NCBI GenBank assembly: GCA_937948815.1
Contig: CALFAM010000039.1
Coordinates: forward strand, 1 to 57,867
Length of the DNA: 57,867 nucleotides
Source of the DNA: an uncultured bacterium
GTDB taxonomy: Bacteria; Acidobacteriota; Thermoanaerobaculia; Multivoradales; J023
Reading direction: 5' to 3'
Within the stretch, counting starts at the first letter, position 1; every line of letters starts with the position of its first letter. The translations under genes were made by a program, and so were the position numbers. The notes under the pieces are model-generated. The model worked only from the letters and a program-made list of their open reading frames with translations. It did no database searches and was not told the origin of the DNA. This document shows positions 1 through 8,856 of this stretch, piece by piece.

Positions 1-486
1 CTGCGGCTGCCGACCGAGGCCGAATGGGAGTTCGCGGCGCGGGGTGCGACGGGCCGGCTTTATCCATGGGGTAACGAAGCGCCGACATTCGATCGGGCAC
101 TCTGGAAAGATCATCCGACAGCATTGACATCCACCGCGGACGTAACCTGCTGTAAGGCAGGCGCGTCGCCGTACGGTGCGCTCAACATGGCGGGGAACGC
201 CTACGAATGGGTCGCCGACACCTACGAAGCCCGCTACTACGCACGGTCTCCGTTGAGGAACCCCGTGAACCTCAGCGAGGGCAAGTACCGTTCCCTTCGG
301 GGTGGCGCATTCGTGCTGCCCGAGGGAGAGCTTCGTAGCGCCTACCGCTACCGTCTCTTGCCGCGCGATCGCACGCCGTACATCGGCTTCCGGGCGGCCA
401 TCTCGGCCGATGCTCCCGCAAGCTCGGAACGAGAATCTGCGGCAAGGGAGCCTGCATCAAACTCAGAAGATGGAGCGAAGCCATGA
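1..486 (+). CDS. FGE-sulfatase-fold (SUMF1-like) protein, C-terminal part
   Basis: The frame is open from the first base, so the N-terminus lies outside the window. The visible 161 residues carry family hallmarks in order: LPTEAEWEFAARG, YPWGN, NMAGNAYEWVAD, an LRGGAF core and a closing YIGFRAA. This is the formylglycine-generating-enzyme fold. The segment after LRGG, where true FGEs hold their catalytic cysteine pair, has no cysteine, so FGE activity is not supported; other members bind ligands or assist other enzymes. The tail is low-complexity and Ser/Ala/Glu-rich. The stop overlaps the start of the next, paralogous gene (ATGA), so the two are probably translationally coupled. Confidence 0.85.
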   Translation: MRLPTEAEWEFAARGATGRLYPWGNEAPTFDRALWKDHPTALTSTADVTCCKAGASPYGALNMAGNAYEWVADTYEARYYARSPLRNPVNLSEGKYRSLRGGAFVLPEGELRSAYRYRLLPRDRTPYIGFRAAISADAPASSERESAAREPASNSEDGAKP

Positions 487-1451
487 GGCGGTTCCTGCAT
501 CGACACCCGCGCCCCGCCCTGATCACAGGGACCTGGACCACCGTTTTACTGCTCGCTGGAGCCGTCACCCCGATTGCCGAGGGGCAGTCGCAGGCGCTGG
601 CGAACCAAGCACCAGCAGCACAAGCCCAGCCAGGCGATCCAGCCACGGGCTGGCATGGTGAGCCGCTGCCACGTGGCTTGATCCGAAGCGAGGTCGAGGG
701 CGAGTACTTGTGGCAGTCCGATGGCTCGATCATGGTCTTCGTGCCGCCCGGCCCGTTCAAGATGGGGCACGACCACGGCGACCCCGACGAGCAACCCGTG
801 CACGAAGTCTGGCTCGACGGTTTCTACATCGACAAATACGAGACCACCTGGCGCCAGTGGCGCTTGTCTGGCCTCCCGCTCCCGGTCGACATCAACGGCT
901 TGCCCATTCGTCCCGCCAAACCGATCTGGGGACGTGGCGACCGCATGCCGGTCTCATACATCAAGTGGACCGATGCCAAGCGCTACGTGGCGTGGGCGGG
1001 CAAGCGGCTGCCGACCGAGGCTGAATGGGAGAAGGCCGCACGGGGCACTGACGAGCGAATCTACCCGTGGGGCAACGAGGCACCGAGCTTCGAACGCGCG
1101 GTTTGGCGCGAGCATCCGATCGGCAAGGACGAACCCACGCCTGTCGATGCCAGTCCCGAAGGCGTCTCGCCCTACGGGGCTTACAACATGGCGGGAAACG
1201 TCTACGAGTGGACCGAAGACGTCTATGACCGCGCATTCTACGCACAAGGCCCCGAGCAGGGCGCCTGGCGCAACCCGCGCAACGATGGGCCAGGCGACAA
1301 GCGTGTTCTGCGTGGCGGATCGTTCGTCTTCGACGCCAGCAGCCTACGCGCCCCCTTGCGCTACCCGCAATGGCCGCGCGAAGGCCAAGACTACGTTGGC
1401 TTCCGGGCCGCGCTCTCTGCCGCCCCGACCGCCCAATCCCCAGCGCATTGA
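483..1451 (+). CDS. Secreted FGE-sulfatase-fold protein
   Basis: This 322-residue protein has a basic N-terminus and a hydrophobic stretch at about residues 16-30, followed by an Ala/Gln-rich linker, which looks like a signal peptide or membrane anchor. The FGE fold runs from about residue 80 to 315: an FKMGHDHGDPDEQPVHEV start, a FYIDKYETT segment, LPTEAEWEKAARG, YPWGNEA, NMAGNVYEWTED, VLRGGSF and YVGFRAA. The region after VLRGGSF lacks the two catalytic cysteines of formylglycine-generating enzymes, so enzyme activity of that type is unlikely. It is a tandem paralogue of the preceding gene and overlaps it by four bases. The true role is unknown. Confidence 0.85.
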   Translation: MRRFLHRHPRPALITGTWTTVLLLAGAVTPIAEGQSQALANQAPAAQAQPGDPATGWHGEPLPRGLIRSEVEGEYLWQSDGSIMVFVPPGPFKMGHDHGDPDEQPVHEVWLDGFYIDKYETTWRQWRLSGLPLPVDINGLPIRPAKPIWGRGDRMPVSYIKWTDAKRYVAWAGKRLPTEAEWEKAARGTDERIYPWGNEAPSFERAVWREHPIGKDEPTPVDASPEGVSPYGAYNMAGNVYEWTEDVYDRAFYAQGPEQGAWRNPRNDGPGDKRVLRGGSFVFDASSLRAPLRYPQWPREGQDYVGFRAALSAAPTAQSPAH

Positions 1452-1526
1452 CGATCCCAGCTCCCTTGGTGTCGTGACCGGAAGGGTCGCGGCCACCAAG
1501 TCGGTCGGCCGACCACCAGCTCTGCC

Positions 1527-1559
1527 ACGGGCGGCACCCCGCCCCCCGCTGCCGCCCGT
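1527..1559 (+). terminator. Stem-loop downstream of the FGE-like pair
   Basis: A perfect 10-bp inverted repeat (1527-1536 with 1550-1559) encloses a C-rich 13-base loop, about 75 bases after the stop of the second FGE-like gene. There is no U-tract, so it is at best a weak terminator or 3'-end protecting hairpin. Confidence 0.35.
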
Positions 1560-1808
1560 TCCGGCGGCCGCGGGAGGCAGGCGGTTGGCGCGACCACCTT
1601 CCCCTGCGTTCTCCGCCTTCCGTCCGCGTCTTCCGTGCCCAGGTTCGGGGGCGCGAGGCAGTGCTGAGCGTCTGCACACGGCCTCTGAAGCAAGGACCGG
1701 TGATCGGCCGAAGAAGCGCAGTCCCGGAGACCCGGCCGTGCACGCCCCGATGCGAAGCCTGCCGGTGCCACGGGGCCGTTTGGATTCCAACCTGTTCTGA
1801 CAAGGAAA

Positions 1809-1839
1809 AAGGCCTGCCACCGAAAAGGTGGCAGGCCTT
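1809..1839 (-). terminator. Rho-independent terminator of the 1885-4407 gene
   Basis: A perfect 13-bp stem (1809-1821 with 1827-1839) closes a five-base loop. Read on the minus strand it is followed by five U residues, and it lies about 45 bases past the stop codon. It is a textbook intrinsic terminator for the minus-strand gene. Confidence 0.85.
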
Positions 1840-1884
1840 GATGCGAGCGAAAGCTCGGGCTTTCCCCTCGGACGGGGAGGTGCT

Positions 1885-4407
1885 CTACTCGACGGTCACG
1901 TTGCCGAAGCCACCGACCGTGGACTCGACACAGATGGTCGTGCCAGGCGCGACCTCTGTGTTGGCACGGAGCACGAAGCGACCGTTGCTGCCACGTACCG
2001 GTGCCGTACCGATCACGTCGCCGGTACAGCCGTTGGCATCCGCGGCGCCCTTGTAGACGGCCACCCAGCTCGAATAGTCACCAATCTCCAGCTGACTCAA
2101 GCGACCACGAATACGCGTCGTGCCGCCGCGGCTCGAAGCCTTGGCATCACGGACCTCGTCTCGCGGCACGGAGGGCTCGAAGAGCGGGTGCGGCGAGAAG
2201 ATGCTGTTGTCGTGGAAGAGATCGTCGAACTGGTAGAAGACCTGACCCGACGAACGGGGCAGCTCGATGGTCGCGGCCAACGACTTGCCCGCGAATACCG
2301 GCGTACCGTGGCTGTAGGTCAGATCGGCCCAGTGTCCCTTGCTCGGATCATCCGGATCGATGAACAGCGTTCCGTTGTTCGGGTTGGTCCACAGGAAGGG
2401 ACGCCAGGCGCCCGTCGGCGGAATGATGTCGCCCGCGTCGTCGCCGATCTGATCCGGGTTGCGGAGGAAGGGCGGGAAGCGAAGCTCGGTCGGCTGGTCC
2501 GGGTTGCCGTTAACGCCCTGGAGCGGCGGCGGCGGCCAGTTGAGCGTGCCATTCGGATTGTAGGCGGCGATGTTCGTCTGGCAGAAGCCTGGATAGGGAT
2601 CTTCCGGACACATCTTGCCAACACCGTAGCCCTCGGTGTGCTGACCGATGATCAGGCCAGGCTTGCCATCGACATCGCGCAGCAGATCCGAGCTCGGATT
2701 CGCGGCATCGAAGCCGATGACGAAGGGCGGCGGGTTGAAGCGGAAGTCACCGCCACGCGCCTCCTCCGAATACTGGTACCCGAAGAAGGTTCCTCCCTCA
2801 CCGCCGGTGTACGGTGTCAGCTTGACGCGATCCGCGGTGCGCGGGAAGACGTCGGACTGCTGCACCACATCGTAGTGCGGCCGGAAGCCCCAGCCAGCCC
2901 GCCACTGCATCTCCGCCACCTTGGGCGCGCCAGAGCTGGGCTTGAAGTTCATGATCTCGAACGAGGTGTCACCACCACCGCAACACCGCAAGATGTCGTC
3001 GTGCAGACGCGTGCTGAAGTCCACATTGCGGAAGTAGTGCGTATGATCGTCGAGGTTGATCAGCTTGACCTTGAAGACCTCGCGCTGCTGCCAGCCCATG
3101 ATCTCGTTGATGAACGGGCCTTCGCCGTACATCTCGTTGTTCAGGAACACCGAGACCATGTTGTAGTCACCGAAGTCACCACGGCTGATGCCTTCCTCGG
3201 CCAGCACGTCCCAGGCCTCGGGCGGCAACTGGGTCTGGACCTTCGCCAGGTCGGCCCACTCGATCCACGTACCGCGCGGCCCCTGGTTCTCCCGGGTCAG
3301 CCAAGCGTCGATCGTCGCGGGGGTCGCGCCACCCTGGATTCCACGGATCACCTCGAGCATCTTCATCTCGGGGGCTGCGGAACCGATCGTGTCGAGGGTC
3401 AGATCTTCCCGGTTTCGGAATGCGTAGCTGATCCCCTGCGGGTCGAGCTCGATCTCACCCGTATTGGCATTTCGGATGTCGTAGACCGGCTGCAGGAACT
3501 GAATGCGCGGCGGATGATCGCGCCAACCCCAGGTGTAGACACCGCGGACCTGTCGGACCGGCGGATAGTCGACCGTCACGTTGGTGATCTGGCCCGGCTG
3601 GAAGGCGATCCACACGGAGTCGATTCCCTTGTAGGGGAACTGCACCGTGTTCAGGGCAACGCGCTTGTCGAGCATCACCAGCGTCGGCGAGAAGTCTTCC
3701 TGGACGAGCGAATAGATGCGGTAGTTCACCCGCAGCGTATCGTCGTCGTGATGACCGTACGGGAAGCGCAGCAGGAACGTATCCGAGTCGATCTGCCCGT
3801 CGTAGTAGAGCATCGAGATATCGACTTCCCAGATGCGCCGGTTCTCGCCATCGTACGGACTGACGAAGGTCTCACCCGTGTCACGAGCAACCTTCATTTT
3901 GTACTCACCCGGAACGATGCCGCTCTGGAAGTGCTCCGCGGTAATCGAGGGCTCCTTCCAGCGGTTGAAGTTCAGCATCGAGAAACCGTCGTAGATCCGT
4001 CCCTGGGTCGTCCCCATGAGGATCTGCTCGAGCTCGGTCGCGGCCGCCTGCATTGCGGCGCTATCGCCTCCGCTCGCGGCGCTGGCCATACGCGCGAGCA
4101 CGAGGCGCATATCGTCGTTCGGGCTCGCGACATGCGTGATCGGATGACCGAGCGAGCTCGTCGTGCTGAGGGCGTCCTCGAACACCACGTCACCCTTGAT
4201 CGCTGACTGCTCGTCCCCATCGACGGATTGATCCGTGTTGGGAATGCGTACTTCCTTACCTTGAAGCACGGTCAGCATGGGCTCGAGAATGCCCGGCTCA
4301 TTGGGATCCATGCTATCGGGGATCTGTGCGTTGACTGACGCCACCCCAAATACGAGTAAAAGCACGACCCATCCGCCCCATCTCCTGGAACTTAAAGGCT
4401 GGTTCAT
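1885..4407 (-). CDS. Large secreted protein of unknown function
   Basis: The start at 4407 is set by a near-perfect Shine-Dalgarno (AAGGAGGTCC, 4411-4420). It gives 840 residues with a clear signal peptide (about residues 8-28, ending VASVNAQ). The mature part begins with a short acidic, Ala-rich region, then a long part with no motif I recognise. That part contains DDHTHYF and TRLHDDILRCCGGGD (His and paired Cys, possibly metal-related), several Pro/Asn-rich loops, and a C-terminal beta-rich domain of about 75 residues that looks like an adhesion or carbohydrate-binding module. It stands alone with its own terminator. I assign no function; extracytoplasmic location is the only firm statement. 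Confidence 0.8.
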   Translation of the reverse strand: MNQPLSSRRWGGWVVLLLVFGVASVNAQIPDSMDPNEPGILEPMLTVLQGKEVRIPNTDQSVDGDEQSAIKGDVVFEDALSTTSSLGHPITHVASPNDDMRLVLARMASAASGGDSAAMQAAATELEQILMGTTQGRIYDGFSMLNFNRWKEPSITAEHFQSGIVPGEYKMKVARDTGETFVSPYDGENRRIWEVDISMLYYDGQIDSDTFLLRFPYGHHDDDTLRVNYRIYSLVQEDFSPTLVMLDKRVALNTVQFPYKGIDSVWIAFQPGQITNVTVDYPPVRQVRGVYTWGWRDHPPRIQFLQPVYDIRNANTGEIELDPQGISYAFRNREDLTLDTIGSAAPEMKMLEVIRGIQGGATPATIDAWLTRENQGPRGTWIEWADLAKVQTQLPPEAWDVLAEEGISRGDFGDYNMVSVFLNNEMYGEGPFINEIMGWQQREVFKVKLINLDDHTHYFRNVDFSTRLHDDILRCCGGGDTSFEIMNFKPSSGAPKVAEMQWRAGWGFRPHYDVVQQSDVFPRTADRVKLTPYTGGEGGTFFGYQYSEEARGGDFRFNPPPFVIGFDAANPSSDLLRDVDGKPGLIIGQHTEGYGVGKMCPEDPYPGFCQTNIAAYNPNGTLNWPPPPLQGVNGNPDQPTELRFPPFLRNPDQIGDDAGDIIPPTGAWRPFLWTNPNNGTLFIDPDDPSKGHWADLTYSHGTPVFAGKSLAATIELPRSSGQVFYQFDDLFHDNSIFSPHPLFEPSVPRDEVRDAKASSRGGTTRIRGRLSQLEIGDYSSWVAVYKGAADANGCTGDVIGTAPVRGSNGRFVLRANTEVAPGTTICVESTVGGFGNVTVE

Positions 4408-4574
4408 CTGGGACCTCCTTGAAATGCCGTCGCTGCGGGAGCTTCGTTGTCGCCACAGCCGCAAACCGTGCTGGCCTGCGTTCCTCTCCTGACGGCTCGA
4501 AAGGCAAAACCGAAACTTGTGACCATGCTCATTTTAGCCGCAAAATGCAGCACTAGTCAACCAAATTGCTCCTG

Positions 4575-4618
4575 GGCTACGAGATGTGAGCAGGCCCTGC
4601 CATTCCCATCTCGTAGCC
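4575..4618. promoter_or_regulatory. Long inverted repeat upstream of odhA
   Basis: Two perfect 12-base arms (GGCTACGAGATG at 4575-4586 and its complement at 4607-4618) flank a 20-base centre that itself holds a small palindrome. A third partial copy (CATCTCGTGG) follows at 4619. The element sits 65 bases upstream of the odhA start, in the divergent spacer. It could be an operator for a dimeric regulator or a hairpin in the odhA leader. Confidence 0.5.
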
Positions 4619-4682
4619 ATCTCGTGGCACAATGACCGTTGGTGCCATGGGCGCGATTCGCCCTGCACGCAAGGAGATCCGA

Positions 4683-7600
4683 ATGGACGCGCGGGACCTT
4701 CCCATCCACACTACGAACCTGGCCTTCGTCGAAGCGCAGTGGGCGCGGTACCTCGAGGATCCGGCCTCGGTCGACAATGCCTGGAAGATCTATTTCGACG
4801 GCCTCGACGGCAACCCCGTCGACCAGCGCTCTCTCTCCGGCCCGGGCTTCCAACGAGCCAGCATCTTCAATCCACCGAGTGCCGGCCGCAGCGAGTCGAA
4901 GGGCATCGTGCCGCTCGACGAACGCACCCTGCCTGCGGTGGATTCGGAGCAGTTGGCGCAGCGCGCCACACTTCTGGCTGGCCTGCGCGTCTTTTCGGGG
5001 GTTCCCCGCGAGGAGCTTGGCCATGTGGCTCGCCTCGCGACGGAGCGTCGCCTCGCGAAAGGCGAGGTGCTTTTCCGAGAGGCCGAGGAAGGCAACGAGC
5101 TCTTCGTGCTGGTCGCCGGTCACCTGGTCGTTCGCCGCTTTGGCGATGTGGTCGCGACCATCAACCCTGGCGAAGTCGTGGGCGAGCTTTCGGTCCTCGA
5201 TGCCCAGCCACGATCGGCAGACGTGATCGCACACAGCGACGCGAAGGTTCTTTGCGTCGTCGGCAGCGACCTCGAGTACCTGCTGCACCGTCGGCCAGCG
5301 CTCGCTCGCAGCGTCATCACGATGCTCACCAGCCGCTTGCGCCAGCGCAGCGACCGGCAGAATCGCGTCAACCAGCTCATTCACGCCTATCGGGTCCGTG
5401 GCCACCTGCGCGCGCGGCTCGATCCCCTGGGCAGCGAGCGCCCGGACGCCCCCGAGCTGGCACCGGCTCACTACGGCCTCGACGAACGGCACATGGACTC
5501 GCTGTTCTCGAGCACCACCAGCGGCGGCACGACCCTCCTGACCCTGCGCGAGATCCTGTCGATGCTCGAGACCGTCTACTGCGGCTCGATCGGTGTGCAA
5601 TTCATGCACATCGACAACATCGAGGCCAAGGACTGGCTGATCGAGCGGCTCGAGAGCTCGCGACACAGCCGCCAGCTCAACCGCGAAGAGAAGCTGCGCA
5701 TCTTCACCAAGCTGACCGACGCCGAGATTTTCGAACAGTTCATCCATCGCAAGTTCCTGGGCGCCAAGCGTTTCTCACTGGAGGGTGCGGAAACGCTGAT
5801 TCCCCTGCTCGATCTCGCGGTCGAAGAAGCCGGCGCGCGGGACATTTGCGAGGTCGTCATCGGCATGGCGCACCGAGGCCGGCTCAACGTGCTGGTCAAT
5901 GTCATGGGAAAGAGCCCACGCCACGTCTTTCGGGAGTTCACTGACGACGCGCCGGAGCTCTACCTCGGTAAGGGAGACGTCAAGTACCACCTCGGCTTCA
6001 GCTGCGACCGGTCGACGGACTCCGGGCAATCGGTGCACCTGTCCCTGTGCTTCAATCCCAGCCATCTCGAGTTCGTCAATCCAGTCCTCGCTGGCCGGAT
6101 TCGCGCCAAGCAGGATCGCTTCGACGACCCGGAACGTCGACAGTGCATGGGGGTCCTCATCCACGGCGACGCCGCGTTCGCCGGCCAGGGTGTCCTCCAA
6201 GAGCTCTTCAACATGAGCTGCCTGCCGGGCTACAACGTCGGCGGGATTCTCCACCTCATCGTCAACAACCAGATCGGCTTTACCACCCCAGCGGAGGAAG
6301 GCCGTTCGACGCACTATGCGAGTGACGTCGCTCGGATGCTTCAGACGCCGATCTTCCACGTCAACGGCGAAGACCCCGACGCCGTGGCCCGTGTCGTCCA
6401 CCTGGCGATGGCCTATCGCGAGAAGTTCCGCCAGGACGTGATCATCGACATGTACTGCTATCGGCGGTACGGCCACAACGAAGGGGACGAGCCTTCGTAC
6501 ACCCAGCCGTTGATGTACGAGAAGATTCGCCAGCGGAAGTCCGTTCGAGATGGCTATCTTGCCAGCCTCGCCGACGAGGGTATCGGCGAAGCGGACGCAC
6601 GCCGGATCGAGGCCGAGCAGCGCGACAAGCTGGAAACGGAGCTGAGCGAGGCGCGCAGCAGCGAGCATCCCTTGCGGGGCCCGACTACCGGCGCAGGCAT
6701 CTGGCGCCCGTTCAAGGGCGGACGGGACGCCGACACACCCGAAGTCTCCACGCAGGTTCCCGTCAAGCGGCTGGCAGCCCTGCTCAATCGGTTGACCGAA
6801 ACGCCGGAAGGCTTCAACAGTCACCGAAAGCTGGAACGCGCCTTCCGCGATCGACGCGCGATGGCAGCGGGCGAGCGTCCCCTCGATTGGGCTGCCGCGG
6901 AAGCCCTCGCGTTCGCTTCGCTGGTGGTCGAAGGGCATCCGGTGCGCATGAGCGGCCAGGACGCCCAGCGCGGGACGTTCAGCCACCGCCACGCGGCGCT
7001 CCACGACGTCACCGACGGAAGCATCTATGTGCCGCTCGCCCACCTCACGGAGGATCAGGCGCGCTTCGAGATCATCAATAGCCCGCTCTCCGAGGTCGGC
7101 GTGGTCGGCTTCGAATATGGCTACAGTCTCGACACCCCGGAGGGGGTGACCATCTGGGAAGCCCAGTTTGGCGACTTCTCCAACGTGGCCCAGGTGATCA
7201 TCGATCAGTTCATCAGCTCCGGCGAAGACAAGTGGCAGCGACTGTCCGGGCTCGTCATGCTCCTGCCCCACGGCTTCGAAGGGCAAGGCCCCGAGCACTC
7301 GAGCGCACGTCTCGAACGCTTCCTGATGCTCGGCGCCGAAGACAACATTCAGGTGGTCAATCTCACCACCCCCGCGCAGCTCTTCCACTGCTTGCGCCGG
7401 CAGGTCGTACGCCCCTGGCGAAAACCACTGATCGTCATGTCGCCGAAGAGTCTGCTGCGCCACCCCCAAGTCGTGTCGCCGCTCAGCGATCTCGCGGACG
7501 GTGGCTTCCAACGGCTCATTCCAGACGATGGCCGCGCCACGCCCGCGAAGACCCGCAAGATCATCCTGACCAGTGGCAAGGTCTACTACGAGCTCGCAGC

Positions 7601-7907
7601 CGCGCGGGAAGCGCGGGAGATCGATGACATCGCGCTTCTCCGCCTCGAGCAGTACTACCCGCTTTCCCAAGATCTCTTGACCGAGATGCTCGAGACCTAC
7701 CCGGACGGAACGCCGCTGGTATGGGTCCAAGAAGAGCCACGCAACATGGGTGCCTGGAGCTTTTTGAATCGGGCGCTTCGTCGCGAGCTACGAGATCGAT
7801 GGCCCGTAACCTGTATCAGCCGTGCGGAATCGGCAAGCCCGGCGACCGGCTCCGCAGCGGCTCACAAGATCGAGCAGGCTGACCTACTCGATCGGGCTCT
7901 GGCCTGA
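4683..7907 (+). CDS. sucA: 2-oxoglutarate dehydrogenase E1 with inserted cyclic-nucleotide-binding domain
   Basis: The start at 4683 follows AAGGAG at 4671-4676 and gives 1074 residues. The N-terminal E2-binding region (FVEAQWARYLEDPASVDNAWKIYF) is normal, and the thiamine-diphosphate E1 body resumes at RVNQLIHAYRVRGHLRARLDPLG (about 228-250) and continues to the C-terminus with GMAHRGRLNVLVN, NNQIGFTT, RRYGHNEGDEP and WEAQFGDF. Between them, at about 99-225, is a CRP-type cyclic-nucleotide-binding domain. Its phosphate-binding cassette (GELSVLD then PRSADV, 167-181) keeps Glu168, Arg177 and Ser178, the residues that bind ribose and phosphate in CRP. Usual E1 proteins have about 930 residues, and the excess matches this insert. 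The enzyme decarboxylates 2-oxoglutarate in the TCA cycle; ligand control of the E1 is inferred. Its partners sucB and lpdA lie 4.4 kb downstream. Confidence 0.95.
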   Translation: MDARDLPIHTTNLAFVEAQWARYLEDPASVDNAWKIYFDGLDGNPVDQRSLSGPGFQRASIFNPPSAGRSESKGIVPLDERTLPAVDSEQLAQRATLLAGLRVFSGVPREELGHVARLATERRLAKGEVLFREAEEGNELFVLVAGHLVVRRFGDVVATINPGEVVGELSVLDAQPRSADVIAHSDAKVLCVVGSDLEYLLHRRPALARSVITMLTSRLRQRSDRQNRVNQLIHAYRVRGHLRARLDPLGSERPDAPELAPAHYGLDERHMDSLFSSTTSGGTTLLTLREILSMLETVYCGSIGVQFMHIDNIEAKDWLIERLESSRHSRQLNREEKLRIFTKLTDAEIFEQFIHRKFLGAKRFSLEGAETLIPLLDLAVEEAGARDICEVVIGMAHRGRLNVLVNVMGKSPRHVFREFTDDAPELYLGKGDVKYHLGFSCDRSTDSGQSVHLSLCFNPSHLEFVNPVLAGRIRAKQDRFDDPERRQCMGVLIHGDAAFAGQGVLQELFNMSCLPGYNVGGILHLIVNNQIGFTTPAEEGRSTHYASDVARMLQTPIFHVNGEDPDAVARVVHLAMAYREKFRQDVIIDMYCYRRYGHNEGDEPSYTQPLMYEKIRQRKSVRDGYLASLADEGIGEADARRIEAEQRDKLETELSEARSSEHPLRGPTTGAGIWRPFKGGRDADTPEVSTQVPVKRLAALLNRLTETPEGFNSHRKLERAFRDRRAMAAGERPLDWAAAEALAFASLVVEGHPVRMSGQDAQRGTFSHRHAALHDVTDGSIYVPLAHLTEDQARFEIINSPLSEVGVVGFEYGYSLDTPEGVTIWEAQFGDFSNVAQVIIDQFISSGEDKWQRLSGLVMLLPHGFEGQGPEHSSARLERFLMLGAEDNIQVVNLTTPAQLFHCLRRQVVRPWRKPLIVMSPKSLLRHPQVVSPLSDLADGGFQRLIPDDGRATPAKTRKIILTSGKVYYELAAAREAREIDDIALLRLEQYYPLSQDLLTEMLETYPDGTPLVWVQEEPRNMGAWSFLNRALRRELRDRWPVTCISRAESASPATGSAAAHKIEQADLLDRALA

Positions 7908-8036
7908 TCTCGCGGGTCGTCACTTGCACGCGATACGCGGTCACACGCCGCCCACACGAATCCACAAACCGTACGGTGTCAGTACGACTGGCAAGAAGGA
8001 AGCCGTCATGATGCGCATTGCGCGGCAGGGAGTCTC

Positions 8037-8810
8037 ATGAAAGCCGTCATTCTCGCTGGAGGACGCGGAACCCGCCTCTCGGAGGAGACCTCCCTCCGAC
8101 CCAAGCCGATGGTCGAGATCGGAGGCAAGCCGATTCTCTGGCACATCATGAAGACCTACTCCCACTACGGCATCGATGACTTCGTGATCTGCTGCGGTTA
8201 CCGCGGCTACATGATCAAGGAATACTTTGCCAACTATTTCCTGCACAACTCCGATGTGACCATCGATCTGGCCTCGGGCGGAATGACCGTTCACCAGAAT
8301 ACGGCAGAGCCATGGCGGGTCACGGTGGTCGATACCGGGGAACATACAGCGACCGGTGGGCGCTTGAAGCGTGTCGCCGAGTTCGTTCGAGATGACGACG
8401 CTTTCTGCTTCACCTACGGAGACGGCGTCGCCAGCGTCGACATTGGTGCACTCGTTGCACACCACCGTGCCCATGGCAAGCTGGCAACGATTACCGCCAT
8501 CCAACCACCATCGAAGTACGGCATTCTCGGATTCGACGGTGACACCGTCACCGAGTTTCAAGAGAAACCGGACGGTGAAGGCGGCTGGATCAATGGCGGA
8601 TTCTTCGTGCTCTCGCCCGAGGCGATCGACATGATCGACGGGGACGACGTCATGTGGGAGCACGAGCCCATGCATCGCCTGGTCGGCAAACGTCAGGTCG
8701 AAGCGTACCGTCATCGAGGGTTCTGGCAGTCGATGGACACCCTGCGCGACCGCAATGTTCTGGAAGCCGAATGGGCGAGTGGCAGCCCACCCTGGAAAGT
8801 TTGGGACTGA
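8037..8810 (+). CDS. rfbF: Glucose-1-phosphate cytidylyltransferase
   Basis: The 257-residue protein has the nucleotidyltransferase signature AGGRGTRLSEET with the RPKPM segment, then WHIMKTYSHYGIDDFVICCGYRG and a GDGVASVDI metal motif. This matches RfbF, which makes CDP-glucose from CTP and glucose-1-phosphate, the entry to CDP-3,6-dideoxyhexose or related cell-surface sugars. Length is as expected for the family. GGGAG precedes the ATG. No rfbG/H or other sugar genes are nearby, so the pathway partners must be elsewhere. A strong terminator follows. Confidence 0.92.
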   Translation: MKAVILAGGRGTRLSEETSLRPKPMVEIGGKPILWHIMKTYSHYGIDDFVICCGYRGYMIKEYFANYFLHNSDVTIDLASGGMTVHQNTAEPWRVTVVDTGEHTATGGRLKRVAEFVRDDDAFCFTYGDGVASVDIGALVAHHRAHGKLATITAIQPPSKYGILGFDGDTVTEFQEKPDGEGGWINGGFFVLSPEAIDMIDGDDVMWEHEPMHRLVGKRQVEAYRHRGFWQSMDTLRDRNVLEAEWASGSPPWKVWD

Positions 8811-8813
8811 CAG

Positions 8814-8838
8814 AACGGCCGGCTCAGAGCCGGCCGTT
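8814..8838. terminator. Bidirectional terminator between rfbF and the MBL-fold gene
   Basis: A perfect 11-bp GC-rich stem (8814-8824 with 8828-8838) has a three-base loop and a short T-run on the plus strand. It lies between two convergent stop codons and can serve both. Confidence 0.75.
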
Positions 8839-8856
8839 TCCGTCTAGAAGGCCAGG

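Larger units (their letters stand above)
1452..1884. other. Gene-free spacer between convergent genes
   Basis: This 433-base stretch lies between the end of the FGE-like pair and the end of the minus-strand gene that follows. Open frames here are only GC-driven shadows. It contains two hairpins, listed separately, and nothing else I can support. Confidence 0.6.

Noticed and set aside
1828..4206. Long plus-strand open frame (about 790 codons)
   Set aside because: It is antisense to the 840-residue secreted protein, which has a signal peptide, a near-perfect ribosome-binding site and a terminator. The composition of the plus frame is Arg/Val/Asp-rich, as expected for a GC-rich shadow.
4627..4640. 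TGGCAC upstream of odhA as a sigma-54 -24 element
   Set aside because: No TTGC or similar -12 element at the required spacing (CCGT is found).
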